Notes: generated from the letters alone by a model not told the origin. A stretch of 64,000 nucleotides of DNA from Micavibrio sp. UBA6212 (GCA_002421905.1 DISK01000018.1:1-64000), one strand, 5' to 3'; counted from the first letter of the stretch, positions 15,423 to 25,065 are shown. Numbers and translations: made by a program.

Positions 15423-16877
15423 ATGAAAAAATTTATTCTTCCCGTCCTTTCTCTGGTTCTTTGTTTTGGCTTGTTGTCTTTTGCGGGGACGTCTGCCCGC
15501 GCGGCTGACCCTGCTGGGGAGACCGCTGGGGAGCAGTCAGTGGACAAAAAAGATGTATCCCGTTTGATTGACACACTGGAAAATGACCAGTCGCGCGCCG
15601 AATTTATCAGCGATTTGAAATTGCTGGTTTCCCAACAAAAGGAGGAGGAGGCCGAAGAGTTAAAAACACTCTCTCCGTTGACCGAAGCGATTGGGGTTCG
15701 TGCCAGCGTTTCGAATGTCGTCAAAGACTATGAAACTTTTCTGGATAAAAATAATTTATCATCTTCCCGCGTGCATCAGGTTGGCGGGTCGGCTGTCGTG
15801 CTATTCATTGCCAGTGGTTTTTTCCTAGGGGTCAGGAAAATGTCGCGCAAGATATTGCGGATGGTGGAAAGTATTTCGCAAAAGATCGGTTTACGCCTGT
15901 TGCGGTTCAATGTTTATACCAATGTCTTGCAGATGGCCTTGAAATTTCTGATTGGCGGGATGGCAGTTTATACGCTGGGGAAAATATGGTCGATCAAGTT
16001 TATTGACGCGTTTTTTGAAAGTGACCAGATGCGTACATTTCTGGGCACGGGATTTACCGTTTTGTTTGTCGCGTTTTTTGCCGCGCTGATCTGGGAAGCG
16101 GTCGGTCTTTATCTGTCCTATATTTTCAAAAAAGCCGATGACCGGAACCAGACACGGGCCAAAACCCTGTTGCCGATTGTCCGCAATGTGGTGTTGATTG
16201 TGTTTGCCGTGATGTTTGGTCTGGTTTTGCTGTCAGAGGTTGGAATCAATGTGACTCCGCTTTTGGCTGGTGCCGGTGTGATTGGTGTTGCATTCGGGTT
16301 TGGCGCCCAGACGATGGTCAAGGATTTCTTGTCCGGATTCACGATTGTTCTCGAGGATCTGGTGCGGGTCGGGGATGTCGCAACACTGGGGGGTTATACC
16401 GGTGTGATCGAGCGCATTACTTTGCGTAAAGTCCAGATGCGCGATATGGCCGGAATAGTTTATACAATCCCGTTTAGCGAAATTACCACCATCCAGAATC
16501 TGACCAAGGATTACAGTTACTATGTCATGGATATTGGTGTGACCTATAATGTTGATACTGATCGTGTGGTCGAGGTCTTGAAAGAGGTTGATGCGGATTT
16601 GAGAACAGATCCGGAGCATGGGCCGTTTATTCTTGAACCTTTGGAAATTCTCGGGCTTGACCAGTTCGCGGATAGTGCCGTGGTCATCAAGGCCAGAATA
16701 AAAACACTGCCGATCCGTCAATGGTATGTCGGGCGTGAATTTAACCGTCGGATGAAACATGCTTTTGATAAAGCCGGAATTGAAATTCCATTCCCGCAGC
16801 GGACTGTGACTGTTGTTCAAGGTTCAGCAAATCATAATGGTTTGCCTGAAGCAATTGCTCAAGTCACGGCAGATTAG
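15423..16877 (+). CDS. MscS-family mechanosensitive ion channel
   Basis: Channel that opens on membrane tension and releases solutes on osmotic downshock. The 484-residue protein has a signal peptide (residues 1-27, cleavage near ARAAD), a short periplasmic helical part, about five membrane segments and a cytoplasmic MscS beta/alpha domain. The pore helix is seen in LLAGAGVIGVAFGFGAQTMVKDFLSGF (about residues 280-306), continuing with DLVRVGDVATLGGYTGVIERITLRKVQMR. The ATG at 15423 is chosen because a signal peptide begins there; the longer frame from 15192 lies inside the preceding gene. Convergent with the following membrane protein gene. Confidence 0.9.
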   Translation: MKKFILPVLSLVLCFGLLSFAGTSARAADPAGETAGEQSVDKKDVSRLIDTLENDQSRAEFISDLKLLVSQQKEEEAEELKTLSPLTEAIGVRASVSNVVKDYETFLDKNNLSSSRVHQVGGSAVVLFIASGFFLGVRKMSRKILRMVESISQKIGLRLLRFNVYTNVLQMALKFLIGGMAVYTLGKIWSIKFIDAFFESDQMRTFLGTGFTVLFVAFFAALIWEAVGLYLSYIFKKADDRNQTRAKTLLPIVRNVVLIVFAVMFGLVLLSEVGINVTPLLAGAGVIGVAFGFGAQTMVKDFLSGFTIVLEDLVRVGDVATLGGYTGVIERITLRKVQMRDMAGIVYTIPFSEITTIQNLTKDYSYYVMDIGVTYNVDTDRVVEVLKEVDADLRTDPEHGPFILEPLEILGLDQFADSAVVIKARIKTLPIRQWYVGREFNRRMKHAFDKAGIEIPFPQRTVTVVQGSANHNGLPEAIAQVTAD

Positions 16878-16886
16878 GGGAAGGTT

Positions 16887-17558
16887 TTATTCCCTTGGTT
16901 GGGCGGGGAATCTCTTCATCATGTAATAAAGATAAAGTGCCACAAAATAGAACATATAAAGTTCCAGAACTTCACTGATGCGCCAGAAAAAATGAAATCC
17001 CAAATGGTCTTGCGCCGTTTCGGCCAGCTTCATTCCAAGTGCAATGAAAGCCGTTGGCAAGAGGTGGTAGTCTCCATAAATAAGGGTGAAGCGTTCAGGA
17101 AGGGCAGAGGGTTTGAGGAGTTTGAGCAGTGGAAGGATGATCCCGCCCACCAGCACACCGATTTGCAGAAGGGCCTTGGGTTTTTGATCGAGCCATGATG
17201 AGGTGTTGTGCAGATTGGTTTCCCCTTGATCGTTGAGCAGTTCCCATTCCGCAGGTGTTTGCCAGTGAAAGAGCCATTGTCCCCAGCTGAGTTCTTCTCC
17301 GGCGACATATAAAGAGGCCAGAGACGCAATACCGAACCAGATTTTTAACCATATATTTTGAACGCGAAGAATCAGGATAGTTGCCATGATGCAGGCAACG
17401 GCCATGATGGCAGCTTGAAAATTTTCATGTGAGCCGCCTTCTTTTAGAAAGCTTTCCCTTGTTGGGTCGTCCAGAAGAATCTCGATGCCGATCTGGATCA
17501 GCAGCAGGACAACAGGCAGGAAAATCCACCAGAATTTATGAAGGGTATTTTGTATCAT
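16887..17558 (-). CDS. Conserved multi-pass membrane protein
   Basis: 223 residues with about six hydrophobic segments (for example FWWIFLPVVLLLIQIGIEILL at 9-29, and IGVLVGGIILPLLKLL). It contains a conserved-looking acidic motif between helices, AGEELSWGQWLFHWQTP (about residues 86-102), a pattern I have seen in uncharacterised inner-membrane proteins. Function unknown. A GGTGGA site precedes the ATG. The gene lies nine bases beyond glmS in the opposite end-to-start order (glmS ends at 17568, this gene starts at 17558, minus strand), so it may be the last gene of the glmU-glmS transcript. Confidence 0.6.
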   Translation of the reverse strand: MIQNTLHKFWWIFLPVVLLLIQIGIEILLDDPTRESFLKEGGSHENFQAAIMAVACIMATILILRVQNIWLKIWFGIASLASLYVAGEELSWGQWLFHWQTPAEWELLNDQGETNLHNTSSWLDQKPKALLQIGVLVGGIILPLLKLLKPSALPERFTLIYGDYHLLPTAFIALGMKLAETAQDHLGFHFFWRISEVLELYMFYFVALYLYYMMKRFPAQPRE

Positions 17559-17567
17559 TAGTGTTAT

Positions 17568-19394
17568 TTATTCCACCGTTACCGATTTGGCGAGGTTTCG
17601 CGGTTGGTCAACATCTGTTCCCTTGGCGACGGCGGCATGGTAGGCCAGCAGTTGAATCGGCAAAGCATAGAGGATTGGGGTGATAAAGGGATGCATTTCC
17701 GGTATGGTCACCGTCCATGTGCAGGCTGTGCCCAGTTGCTTGGCCCCTTTTTCATCGGTGATGAGCAGGATTTTTCCGCCACGCGCGATAGTTTCCTGAA
17801 CATTTGATGCAGTTTTTTCGAACAATCTATCAGACGGGGCGAGAACCACGACAGGCACCTGATCGTCAATCAGGGCGATGGGTCCGTGTTTCATCTCGCC
17901 AGAGGCGTAGCCTTCGGCATGGATGTAGGAAATTTCCTTGAGTTTTAAAGCGCCTTCGAGAGCCAGAGGATAGAGCGCACCGCGCCCGAGATAGAGCACA
18001 TCACGCGCCACTGAAATTTCTTTGGCAATGTCGTTGATCTGGGCATCGTGGCTGAGAATAGCCGCTGCAATTTTCGGCATGGCGCGGAGTTCATAGGCGT
18101 GATCGGCTTCTTGTGCCTGAGAGATGACGCCCTTGGTCGAGGCCAGAGACAGGGCAAGGCAGGCCAGTGTGGTTAACTGGGTGGTGAAGGCCTTGGTCGA
18201 GGCCACCCCGATTTCAGGGCCCGCCAGCGTGTGCAGGCACAAATGGGATTCGCGTTCAATCGTGCTTTCAATCGTGTTGACGATCGAGAGGCACATCTGG
18301 CGTTCCCGTTTGCAGTATCTCAAAGCTTCGAGTGTGTCGAGCGTTTCCCCAGACTGGGACACGAAAATTGCCAGACCGTCAGAAGGCAGCGGGGCTTCGC
18401 GGTAGCGGAATTCCGAGGCGACATCGACTTCGCAGGGAACGCGCGCGATGGTTTCAAACCAGTATTTGGCCACCAAGCAGGCATAGTATGCTGTACCACA
18501 AGCAATCAGCGTAATTCGCGGGGCGCGCAGCATCGCTTCCAGAACTTCATTCGGGATCGAGATGCGATTGGTTGCCGGATTGACGAAGCTGTTCAATGTG
18601 TCGGCAATCACAGAAGGTTGTTCATAAATTTCTTTCAGCATGAAGTGGCGGTATTCGCCTTTGCCTGCCGTGGCACCCGATTGTGCCGTGATGCGCACCG
18701 GACGATCAACAGGTTTGCGTTTGGCGTTCATCAATTTGATATTGTCGTTGGTGACCACCATGCGGTCGCCATCTTCCAAAAAGCTGATTTTGCGCGTGAA
18801 AGGCGAGAGGGCATAGGAATCGGAGGCGACATACATTTCCCCGTCCCCATACCCGACAGCCAGAGGAGTTCCCTGACGCGCCCCGATCAGCAAATTAGTT
18901 TCCCCCGTGAACATCAGCACCACAGAATACGCTCCGCGCAGACGATCAAAAGCTTTGTGGGCGGCGTCTTCGGGTGAATCCCCTTGGGTCATATATTGAT
19001 CGACCAGATGGGCGATGACTTCGGTGTCGGTATCGGTTTCAAAGCGCACTTGATGCGCCATCAATTCTTCCTTGAGGTCGGCGTAGTTTTCAATGATACC
19101 GTTATGGACCACGGCAACGCGTTTGGTGGCGTGCGGGTGCGCGTTATTCTCGGTTGGCTCGCCATGGGTTGCCCAACGTGTGTGACCGATGCCGATGGTG
19201 CCGGTCATGGGATGTTGACTCAAGCGTTCTTCGAGATTGGCCAGTTTACCTTCGGCGCGGCAGCGGACAATGTTGCCGTCTTCGAGTGTTGCTACACCTG
19301 CCGAGTCATAACCGCGATATTCAAGGCGTTTTAATCCTTCAACCAGCGAAGGCACAATGTTTTTGGTTGATACGATTCCGATAATTCCGCACAT
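17568..19394 (-). CDS. glmS: Glutamine-fructose-6-phosphate aminotransferase (isomerizing)
   Basis: Makes glucosamine-6-phosphate from fructose-6-phosphate and glutamine, the entry step to UDP-GlcNAc for peptidoglycan and lipopolysaccharide. The 608-residue protein starts MCGIIGIV with the catalytic Cys2 of the glutaminase domain, has GHTRWATHGEPT (about 73-84), then two SIS isomerase domains with ACGTAYYA and VSQSGETLDTLEALR, and ends ...NLAKSVTVE as in E. coli. The start has an AGGGAGT site. It lies 41 bases downstream of glmU on the same strand. No glmS ribozyme is expected in this group and none was seen. Confidence 0.97.
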   Translation of the reverse strand: MCGIIGIVSTKNIVPSLVEGLKRLEYRGYDSAGVATLEDGNIVRCRAEGKLANLEERLSQHPMTGTIGIGHTRWATHGEPTENNAHPHATKRVAVVHNGIIENYADLKEELMAHQVRFETDTDTEVIAHLVDQYMTQGDSPEDAAHKAFDRLRGAYSVVLMFTGETNLLIGARQGTPLAVGYGDGEMYVASDSYALSPFTRKISFLEDGDRMVVTNDNIKLMNAKRKPVDRPVRITAQSGATAGKGEYRHFMLKEIYEQPSVIADTLNSFVNPATNRISIPNEVLEAMLRAPRITLIACGTAYYACLVAKYWFETIARVPCEVDVASEFRYREAPLPSDGLAIFVSQSGETLDTLEALRYCKRERQMCLSIVNTIESTIERESHLCLHTLAGPEIGVASTKAFTTQLTTLACLALSLASTKGVISQAQEADHAYELRAMPKIAAAILSHDAQINDIAKEISVARDVLYLGRGALYPLALEGALKLKEISYIHAEGYASGEMKHGPIALIDDQVPVVVLAPSDRLFEKTASNVQETIARGGKILLITDEKGAKQLGTACTWTVTIPEMHPFITPILYALPIQLLAYHAAVAKGTDVDQPRNLAKSVTVE

Positions 19395-19435
19395 GGCATT
19401 ACTCCCTTTTTATAAATTCTGTTACGAGTGTGTCT

Positions 19436-20812
19436 TCAGTGTGTCTTCTTCAGGCGGCCTTTGGCTTTGCCGGGTAAGGTTTTTGTTTCAGAGCGGGCAA
19501 TGACCAGCGCGTCTTCTTCTACATCTTTGGTCAGGGTGCTGCCTGCCGCGATATAGGCTCCGTTCCCGATTTCAATCGGGGCAATCAGCGAGCTGTTCGA
19601 GCCGATCATCACGTCCTTGCCGATTTTGGTTTTGGATTTGGTTTTGCCATCATAATTGACGGTAATCGCGCCACATCCAAAATTGGAATGGTCGCCCAGT
19701 TCTGCGTCACCAATATATCCCAGATGATTGGCTTTGGCGCCCTTGCCGATTTTTGAATTTTTAACTTCGACAAAATTTCCAATGCGGGCATTTTCTTCGA
19801 TGACCGTTTCAGGCCGGATGCGGGCAAACGGGCCAATTGACGCGCCGGATTTGATTTTTGCCCCTTCGATATGGCTGAAGGCTTTAATCTCGACATTGTC
19901 TTCAATCTCGACATGCGGGCCAAAGATGACCGACGGGCCAATGATGCTGTCGCGTCCTATTTTGGTATCGTTCGAGAAATAAACCGTGTTGGCGTCTTGA
20001 AGGGTGACCCCTGAGTCCATGATCTCAATGCGTTTTCTATGTTGCCAAGCCAGTTCGAGTTCGCCCAGTTGGGTGCGGGAATTCACGCCGCGCAATTCCT
20101 GAAACTCCCCGCGAATGACACCGGTTGGAATATTCTGGTCGGCAAGAATTCTGGGCAGATCGACCAGATAGAATTCGCCTTGGGCGTTTTTGTTTTTGAT
20201 TTTGTTCAGATGGTCGGCGAGATTTTCGCCGTTTATAATCATCAGGCCGCTATTGGCCAGACGCACTAGTTTTTCATCCGAGGTTGCGTCTTTTTCCTCG
20301 ACAATGCGGTTGAGCGTCCCATCAGGATTTTGAAAGATGCGCCCGTATCCTGTTGGATTAGGCGGGGCGATGGCCAGAACGGTTGCGCCGAAATTTTGTC
20401 CCATTCTGTGATGGTCAATAAAGGATTGCAAGGTGGCAGACGTGACCAAGGGGACATCGCCGCACAAGACCAGAACATCGCCCTTAAACTCACCCAGTTC
20501 GGCTACCGCGCATTTGACGGCATCGGCGGTGCCTTTTTGTTGCTTCTGGATTGCAACCGGATGAGGGGAGACCGCTTCGGCCACGCTGTCCATGTCGGGG
20601 GCAATGACCGTGATGATTTTTTTTGGTTTCAAAGATTCTGCAGTTCTCACGATATGTGAAATCATCGGCAGTCCTGCAATTTTGTGCATGACTTTGGGCA
20701 GGGCGGATTGCATGCGCGTTCCCTTCCCTGCGGCCAGAATAATAACTGCGAGTTCTTTTTTACTTTGTGGCATGGCCTGATAAACTTTTTCTGCGGTGTT
20801 ATTCATATTCAA
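19436..20812 (-). CDS. glmU: Bifunctional GlcN-1-P acetyltransferase / GlcNAc-1-P uridylyltransferase
   Basis: Carries out the last two steps to UDP-GlcNAc in the cytoplasm. Of 458 residues, the N-terminal half is the pyrophosphorylase, with IILAAGKGTRMQSALPKVMH (about residues 24-43) and VLCGDVPL (about 115-122). The C-terminal half is a left-handed beta-helix made of hexapeptide repeats with the conserved NFVEVKNSKIGKGAKANHLGYIGDAELG region and acetyl-CoA site near GCGAITVNYDG. It forms an operon with glmS immediately downstream. The first about 20 residues precede the family start and could be shortened. Confidence 0.96.
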   Translation of the reverse strand: MNMNNTAEKVYQAMPQSKKELAVIILAAGKGTRMQSALPKVMHKIAGLPMISHIVRTAESLKPKKIITVIAPDMDSVAEAVSPHPVAIQKQQKGTADAVKCAVAELGEFKGDVLVLCGDVPLVTSATLQSFIDHHRMGQNFGATVLAIAPPNPTGYGRIFQNPDGTLNRIVEEKDATSDEKLVRLANSGLMIINGENLADHLNKIKNKNAQGEFYLVDLPRILADQNIPTGVIRGEFQELRGVNSRTQLGELELAWQHRKRIEIMDSGVTLQDANTVYFSNDTKIGRDSIIGPSVIFGPHVEIEDNVEIKAFSHIEGAKIKSGASIGPFARIRPETVIEENARIGNFVEVKNSKIGKGAKANHLGYIGDAELGDHSNFGCGAITVNYDGKTKSKTKIGKDVMIGSNSSLIAPIEIGNGAYIAAGSTLTKDVEEDALVIARSETKTLPGKAKGRLKKTH

Positions 20813-21377
20813 AACCCATTTTGCTTAAGACAAATTTTGGCTCAAGTCACTAAATATTGCAGTGCGTGACATCTATAGTCCTCATCTTTCGGGATTTTGC
20901 AATTATTATGTCATTTTGCTGGATTGCGTCGTCACGGAGTTCCTCGCAATGACGGGAGTTTATTCTTTACCACCAAGACACAAAGACACCAAGAGTGCGT
21001 CATTGCGAGCGACAGTGAAGCAATCCAGAGAAAATGGCGCAGAGATTTTACTTCCCCGTCATCGCCTGAATCGCGCAGTAATTACGGTGCGATTCTAAGG
21101 CGATCCATGGATTCCCCTAGAATCTGCCGTGCAGATTCGGGGAATGACGAGTTTATTATTCCTGCGTTGGAGTAACGGTTATGTGTATGAAAGTCGTTCC
21201 CGCAAAGAGCGCCAAGGAGCGCAAAGGACGCAAAGTTTTTGGGGAAACCATAAAATTTTTGTCATGCCCCGATTTATTCGGGGTATCCATAGTTTTCAAA
21301 TGGATCACCCGAACAAGTCGGGTGATGACGGTATGTCTGAAGTGCCACGCGTCTTTCAGCTGCTCACGATGACGGGG
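20813..21377. repeat. Composite intergenic repeat cluster between glmU and DUF3108 gene
   Basis: No gene is supported in these 565 bases. They contain a family C unit (20917-20952), family E (ACCAAGACACAAAGACACCAAG, 20970-20996), another family C unit (20998-21033), a GGGGAAT hairpin (about 21100-21150), family D (GTTCCCGCAAAGAGCGCCAAG, 21188-21240) and family F hairpins of the CCCCGATTTATTCGGGG and CACCCGAACAAGTCGGGTG type (21245-21330). Confidence 0.75.
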
Positions 21378-22205
21378 TTATTTTGCACCATCAATCTTGT
21401 GGGAGGTCAGGTGCATGAACAAAGTCCCGTAGTCGGTTTTGACCCTGATCTTGACCGGAATATAGGGAGATGTCTCACTCATTCGTCCCAGCCAGAGGGT
21501 CGGAAGGCCGCCCTTTTTGCGCCCCTGTTCCTGAATGGACAGCCAGCCACGCGGCTTTTTGCGCCATTTGCCCTTGTCGGGAACCACTTCGACCTGACAG
21601 GAGAGGCTCGCGCCTTCATAGATATTATGGCGGGATTTCTTGAGTGTTTCGGGGGTTGTGCTGCTAAAGACCAGTTTGAAATTGCGGTCACCATCAAATA
21701 TGATGCTCTCTCCGGCACAAGTTTGTGTTGCCGGGAGTTCCATCAATAGTTTGAGGGTTGCCGAAAGCAGGTCTGTTGAATCCTTGGTCAGCTCCGAGTC
21801 GATTGTCTCCGGTGTTTTGTCCCGTGGTTTCTTATCCCCATCGGTTTCACTGACATGGTAGGACAAAAACTTTCCTTTGCCGTCATAGCTATAGCGTTTT
21901 TCTTCTGTGTCGCCTTTCCACGTGGACATGGCAACATGCTCTTTGGGAAAAGGCGTGTTTTTGACGTCAAAGGTTCCGGAGGTTGTGTAAATCCCTGACC
22001 AAGGGGCTAAAGTTTTCAAGAAGCCATGGGTGGAAGAAGACAAGGTAACGTCATAGTCCTTTTTACCTGTTTCGATCACCAGTTTTGCATCGAGCGCATG
22101 AATGCCCCCTGCGAAGACGTCATAGGTCATGGTCTGGGTTTGCGCGAAGGAAAAAGGTGCAAAAAGGAAAATAAACAGGTATGTATAAAGTAGCAGGGGC
22201 TTCAC
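21378..22205 (-). CDS. DUF3108-domain secreted protein
   Basis: A 275-residue exported protein of unknown function. A signal peptide covers residues 1-21 (ends APFSFAQ). The mature part matches the DUF3108 pattern: TMTYDVFAGGIHALDAKLVIE at the start, then LSSSTHGFLKTLAPWSGIYTTSG, and late GRMSETSPYIPVKIRVKTDYGTLFMHLTS. The start is a GTG at 22205 with AAGGA upstream, as the signal peptide begins there. The family is probably an envelope beta-barrel-like periplasmic protein. It is divergent from the potassium channel gene. Confidence 0.75.
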   Translation of the reverse strand: MKPLLLYTYLFIFLFAPFSFAQTQTMTYDVFAGGIHALDAKLVIETGKKDYDVTLSSSTHGFLKTLAPWSGIYTTSGTFDVKNTPFPKEHVAMSTWKGDTEEKRYSYDGKGKFLSYHVSETDGDKKPRDKTPETIDSELTKDSTDLLSATLKLLMELPATQTCAGESIIFDGDRNFKLVFSSTTPETLKKSRHNIYEGASLSCQVEVVPDKGKWRKKPRGWLSIQEQGRKKGGLPTLWLGRMSETSPYIPVKIRVKTDYGTLFMHLTSHKIDGAK

Positions 22206-22217
22206 AATTCCGATCCT

Positions 22218-22247
22218 TTGTTTAGAACAGTCTGATTGCTATATAAT
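22218..22247 (+). promoter_or_regulatory. Promoter of the potassium channel-dapD unit
   Basis: Consensus TATAAT (22242-22247) with TTGTTT (22218-22223) 18 bases upstream. The start of transcription would be near 22254, which supports ATG 22269 over the TTG at 22236 as the start of the channel gene. Confidence 0.55.
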
Positions 22248-22268
22248 GCGTTTTTCGGGTTTTTCACT

Positions 22269-22721
22269 ATGTTTTTATTGGCAAAATTGCTTTTGGGACT
22301 GTTTATGATCGGGATTACGGTCATCTTGCACGCCCTTGTTTGTGACTGGGTGTTCCGGTTTATCGATCACCATTCGCGCCCGTTTGTCAGCTTTTTTGGC
22401 CGATACTGGACTATCCCCACACTCACAGTGGCCGTGTTTGTGATCTGTTCAGCGTTGATGATTGATATGTGGCTGTGGACGTTGTTATTCTGGCATCTGG
22501 AGCCAGAGGCTTTACCTACTCTGGAAGATGCTCTGTATTTTTCATCGGCGACTTTTACAACAGTCGGTTATGGTGATGTTGTCTTGACACATAAGTGGCG
22601 TGTCCTATCTGGAACCGAGGCCATTAACGGTTTGTTGCTGTTCGGATGGAGCACTGCTTTTATTTTTGAAATTATGGCCAAGTTGTACACAACGAACCGT
22701 GAACAAGGAAAGAAAATATGA
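22269..22721 (+). CDS. Two-TM potassium channel
   Basis: Small ion channel subunit of 150 residues. It has an N-terminal membrane segment, a second segment (PTLTVAVFVICSALMIDMWLW), the pore helix with the potassium filter TFTTVGYGD (about residues 98-106) and a last membrane helix. No RCK or other cytoplasmic regulatory domain follows. Its stop codon overlaps the ATG of dapD by four bases (ATGA), so the two are co-translated. The link with lysine synthesis is unexplained. Confidence 0.85.
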   Translation: MFLLAKLLLGLFMIGITVILHALVCDWVFRFIDHHSRPFVSFFGRYWTIPTLTVAVFVICSALMIDMWLWTLLFWHLEPEALPTLEDALYFSSATFTTVGYGDVVLTHKWRVLSGTEAINGLLLFGWSTAFIFEIMAKLYTTNREQGKKI

Positions 22722-23530
22722 TTCAAATGCAGCAAATTATCGAGAAGGCTTGGGAAACCCGTCAGGATATTACCGTCCAGACTCAAGGAGAAGTCCGCGA
22801 GGCTGTTGCCGATGTGCTTCATTTTCTTGATCGCGGCGAGCTGCGGATTGCCGAGAAAACTCCATCCGGATGGGTCGTTCATGACTGGTTGAAAAAAGCC
22901 GTTTTGCTGTCATTCAGGCTCAATTCCAATGTCGAGATTGCTGCATCTGAGGCTGTGAAATGGTGGGATAAAGTTCCGTTGAAAACATCCGGTTGGGGAG
23001 CCGCAGAATTTGTGACAGCCGGATTCCGCAGTGTTCCCGGATCAATCGTCCGTCGCGGCGCCTATATTGCCCCCAATGTTGTGATGATGCCGTCCTTTGT
23101 CAATATCGGCGCTTATGTCGATGAAGGCACAATGGTGGATACATGGGTGACGATCGGGTCTTGCGCGCAGATTGGCAAGAACTGTCATATTTCTGGTGGG
23201 GTCGGGATCGGCGGCGTTCTGGAACCGTTACAAGCAGCCCCTGTGATTATTGAAGACAATGTCTTTATCGGGGCGCGTTCCGAAGTGGCCGAAGGAGTGA
23301 TTGTCGAGGAAGGCGCAGTGATTTCGATGGGCGTGTTTCTCGGGGCGTCAACCAAGATCGTTGATCGTGAAACGGGCGAGATTTTCAAAGGTCGCGTTCC
23401 GGCTTATTCGGTAGTGGTTCCAGGCACTCTCCCTGGAGAAAAAGTGAACCTGTCTTGTGCCGTGATCGTCAAGCGCGTTGATGCCCAGACCCGCAGCAAA
23501 ACATCTATTAATGAGTTGCTCCGTGATTAG
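22718..23530 (+). CDS. dapD: Tetrahydrodipicolinate N-succinyltransferase
   Basis: Adds succinyl from succinyl-CoA to tetrahydrodipicolinate in the succinylase branch of lysine and diaminopimelate synthesis. The 270-residue protein has an N-terminal helical part and a left-handed beta-helix with hexapeptide repeats: GAYIAPNVVMMPSFVNIGAYVDEG, then GGVGIGGVLEPLQAAPVIIED and RSEVAEGVIVEEGAVISMGVFLGAST. These are diagnostic. It overlaps the channel gene by four bases. dapE follows after a 278-base spacer filled with repeats. Confidence 0.97.
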   Translation: MIQMQQIIEKAWETRQDITVQTQGEVREAVADVLHFLDRGELRIAEKTPSGWVVHDWLKKAVLLSFRLNSNVEIAASEAVKWWDKVPLKTSGWGAAEFVTAGFRSVPGSIVRRGAYIAPNVVMMPSFVNIGAYVDEGTMVDTWVTIGSCAQIGKNCHISGGVGIGGVLEPLQAAPVIIEDNVFIGARSEVAEGVIVEEGAVISMGVFLGASTKIVDRETGEIFKGRVPAYSVVVPGTLPGEKVNLSCAVIVKRVDAQTRSKTSINELLRD

Positions 23531-23808
23531 GGTTTAAGGAAAGTCGTTCACGCGAAGAGCGCCAAGGAGCGCCAAGGGCGCAGAGCAATTTTCACCACCA
23601 AGACACGAAGACACCAAGAATTCGTCATTGCGAGCGACAGCGAAGCAACCCAGTTAATATTCATTCTGGATCGCCGCGTCGGTCTTTTAGACCTCCTCGC
23701 GATGACGAAGCAGCAAGGGTTTGTTATTGCGCGTGACGGCACGGGGGTGATAATGATGGTGGAAAACAGCACATTGAATGCTCAGAAATTTGATGATAAG
23801 AATTCTAT
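23531..23808. repeat. Composite repeat cluster between dapD and dapE
   Basis: It contains family D (GTTCACGCGAAGAGCGCCAAG, about 23543-23585), family E (CACCACCAAGACACGAAGAC, 23592-23620) and a family C inverted pair (23622-23720). The order D-E-C resembles that at 20917-21240 in reverse. No gene is seen. The cluster splits what would otherwise be a compact dap operon. Confidence 0.8.
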
Positions 23809-24984
23809 ATGATTGATCCAGTTGAACTGACCCAGAAACTCGTCCGTTGCGAAAGCATAACCCCGAAAGACAAGGGGGCGCTGAAAGTTATGAGCGACCC
23901 GTTGGAGGCTCTGGGATTTAAGCTGCACTGGTTGCCGTTTGTCGAGGAAAAGACGGAGCTGGTCGAGAATTTCTTTGCGCGGCTCGGAACCAAAGACCAA
24001 AAATCAGGCGGTAAACATCTTTGTTACATGGGCCATACGGATGTCGTTCCGGTGGGACGGATGGCCGATTGGACTTATCCGCCTTTTGCCGCAGAGATCC
24101 ATGACGGGAAATTATACGGGCGCGGGGCGTCAGATATGAAATCAGGCAATGCTGCTTTTGTGGCGGCGGTTGACCGGTTTCTGGCAGATCACCCCGATTT
24201 TGTCGAAAAGGATAGTGGGTCGATCAGCCTGTTAATCACCGGAGATGAAGAAGGCTTATCGGTGAACGGGACGGTCAAGGTCGTTGACTGGTTGAAACGC
24301 CATGACCAGTTGCCCGATGTGGCATTGGTGGGAGAGCCCAGCAACGCAGATCATATGGGGCAACGGATTCAGGTGGGCCGCCGTGGATCGTGGAACGGAA
24401 AGTTGCGTGTGCAAGGGGTTCAAGGGCATAGTGCCTATCCTGAAAAGGCCGATAATCCGGTTCCCAAAATGGTGGAAATGCTGCACAAACTCGCGCAGCA
24501 TCGTCTGGATGAGGGAAATGAATTTTTTCCGCCCAGTCATCTGGTTCTCGCATCGGTTGATGTTGGTAACAATGCCTTTAATATTATTCCGGCACGCGTC
24601 GAGGCGATGATCAATATCCGTTATAACAATGTGTGGACGCGCGAGACTCTGGAATCACATGTCCGATCTCTGTTAGATGAATGCGGATATGCTTATGAAC
24701 TTGAGAGCTGGAGCTATTATCAAAGCTTTCTGGTTAAAGATACTGAGTGGCGGGATTTGGTGGCAGGTGTCGTCCAAGAGGCGTCCGGTCATAAGCCGAT
24801 CTTTAATACCGGTGGCGGGGCGTCAGACGCCTGTCATATCGCCCCTTATTGTCCGGTGGTTGAATATGGGGTGACCAACGCTACCATTCACAAGGTTGAT
24901 GAACATGTCGAAGTTAAGGATATCGAGGAGTTGACGGAAACTTACCGGTTGATTTTGGAAAAGTTTTTTTATCCACATCCTTGA
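23809..24984 (+). CDS. dapE: Succinyl-diaminopimelate desuccinylase
   Basis: Zinc hydrolase removing succinate to give LL-diaminopimelate. The 391-residue protein shows the M20 peptidase signatures: CYMGHTDVVPVG with the first zinc His (about residue 72), GRGASDMKSG with the bridging Asp (about 105), and LLITGDEEG with the catalytic Glu (about 142). The dimerisation domain follows, and the last zinc ligand is near TNATIHKVDEH. The Shine-Dalgarno is weak. Works directly after DapD and the aminotransferase DapC. Confidence 0.96.
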   Translation: MIDPVELTQKLVRCESITPKDKGALKVMSDPLEALGFKLHWLPFVEEKTELVENFFARLGTKDQKSGGKHLCYMGHTDVVPVGRMADWTYPPFAAEIHDGKLYGRGASDMKSGNAAFVAAVDRFLADHPDFVEKDSGSISLLITGDEEGLSVNGTVKVVDWLKRHDQLPDVALVGEPSNADHMGQRIQVGRRGSWNGKLRVQGVQGHSAYPEKADNPVPKMVEMLHKLAQHRLDEGNEFFPPSHLVLASVDVGNNAFNIIPARVEAMINIRYNNVWTRETLESHVRSLLDECGYAYELESWSYYQSFLVKDTEWRDLVAGVVQEASGHKPIFNTGGGASDACHIAPYCPVVEYGVTNATIHKVDEHVEVKDIEELTETYRLILEKFFYPHP

Positions 24985-25065
24985 CCTGCGACGATAAATT
25001 CCATATCTGTGTGTGGTAGTAAATTCGTTTACTGTCATTCGGACAAGTTTCAAGGGGTACATCTC

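Noticed and set aside
18231..18977. 248-codon ORF on the plus strand
   Set aside because: Antisense to glmS, which is complete and unmistakable; no family signature in this frame.
19395..19435. glmS ribozyme or riboswitch
   Set aside because: Only 41 bases separate glmU and glmS, too short for that RNA, and it is typical of Gram-positive bacteria.
21129..21749. 206-codon ORF on the plus strand
   Set aside because: It runs through repeat modules and then antisense to the DUF3108 gene, with no domain and no ribosome binding site.
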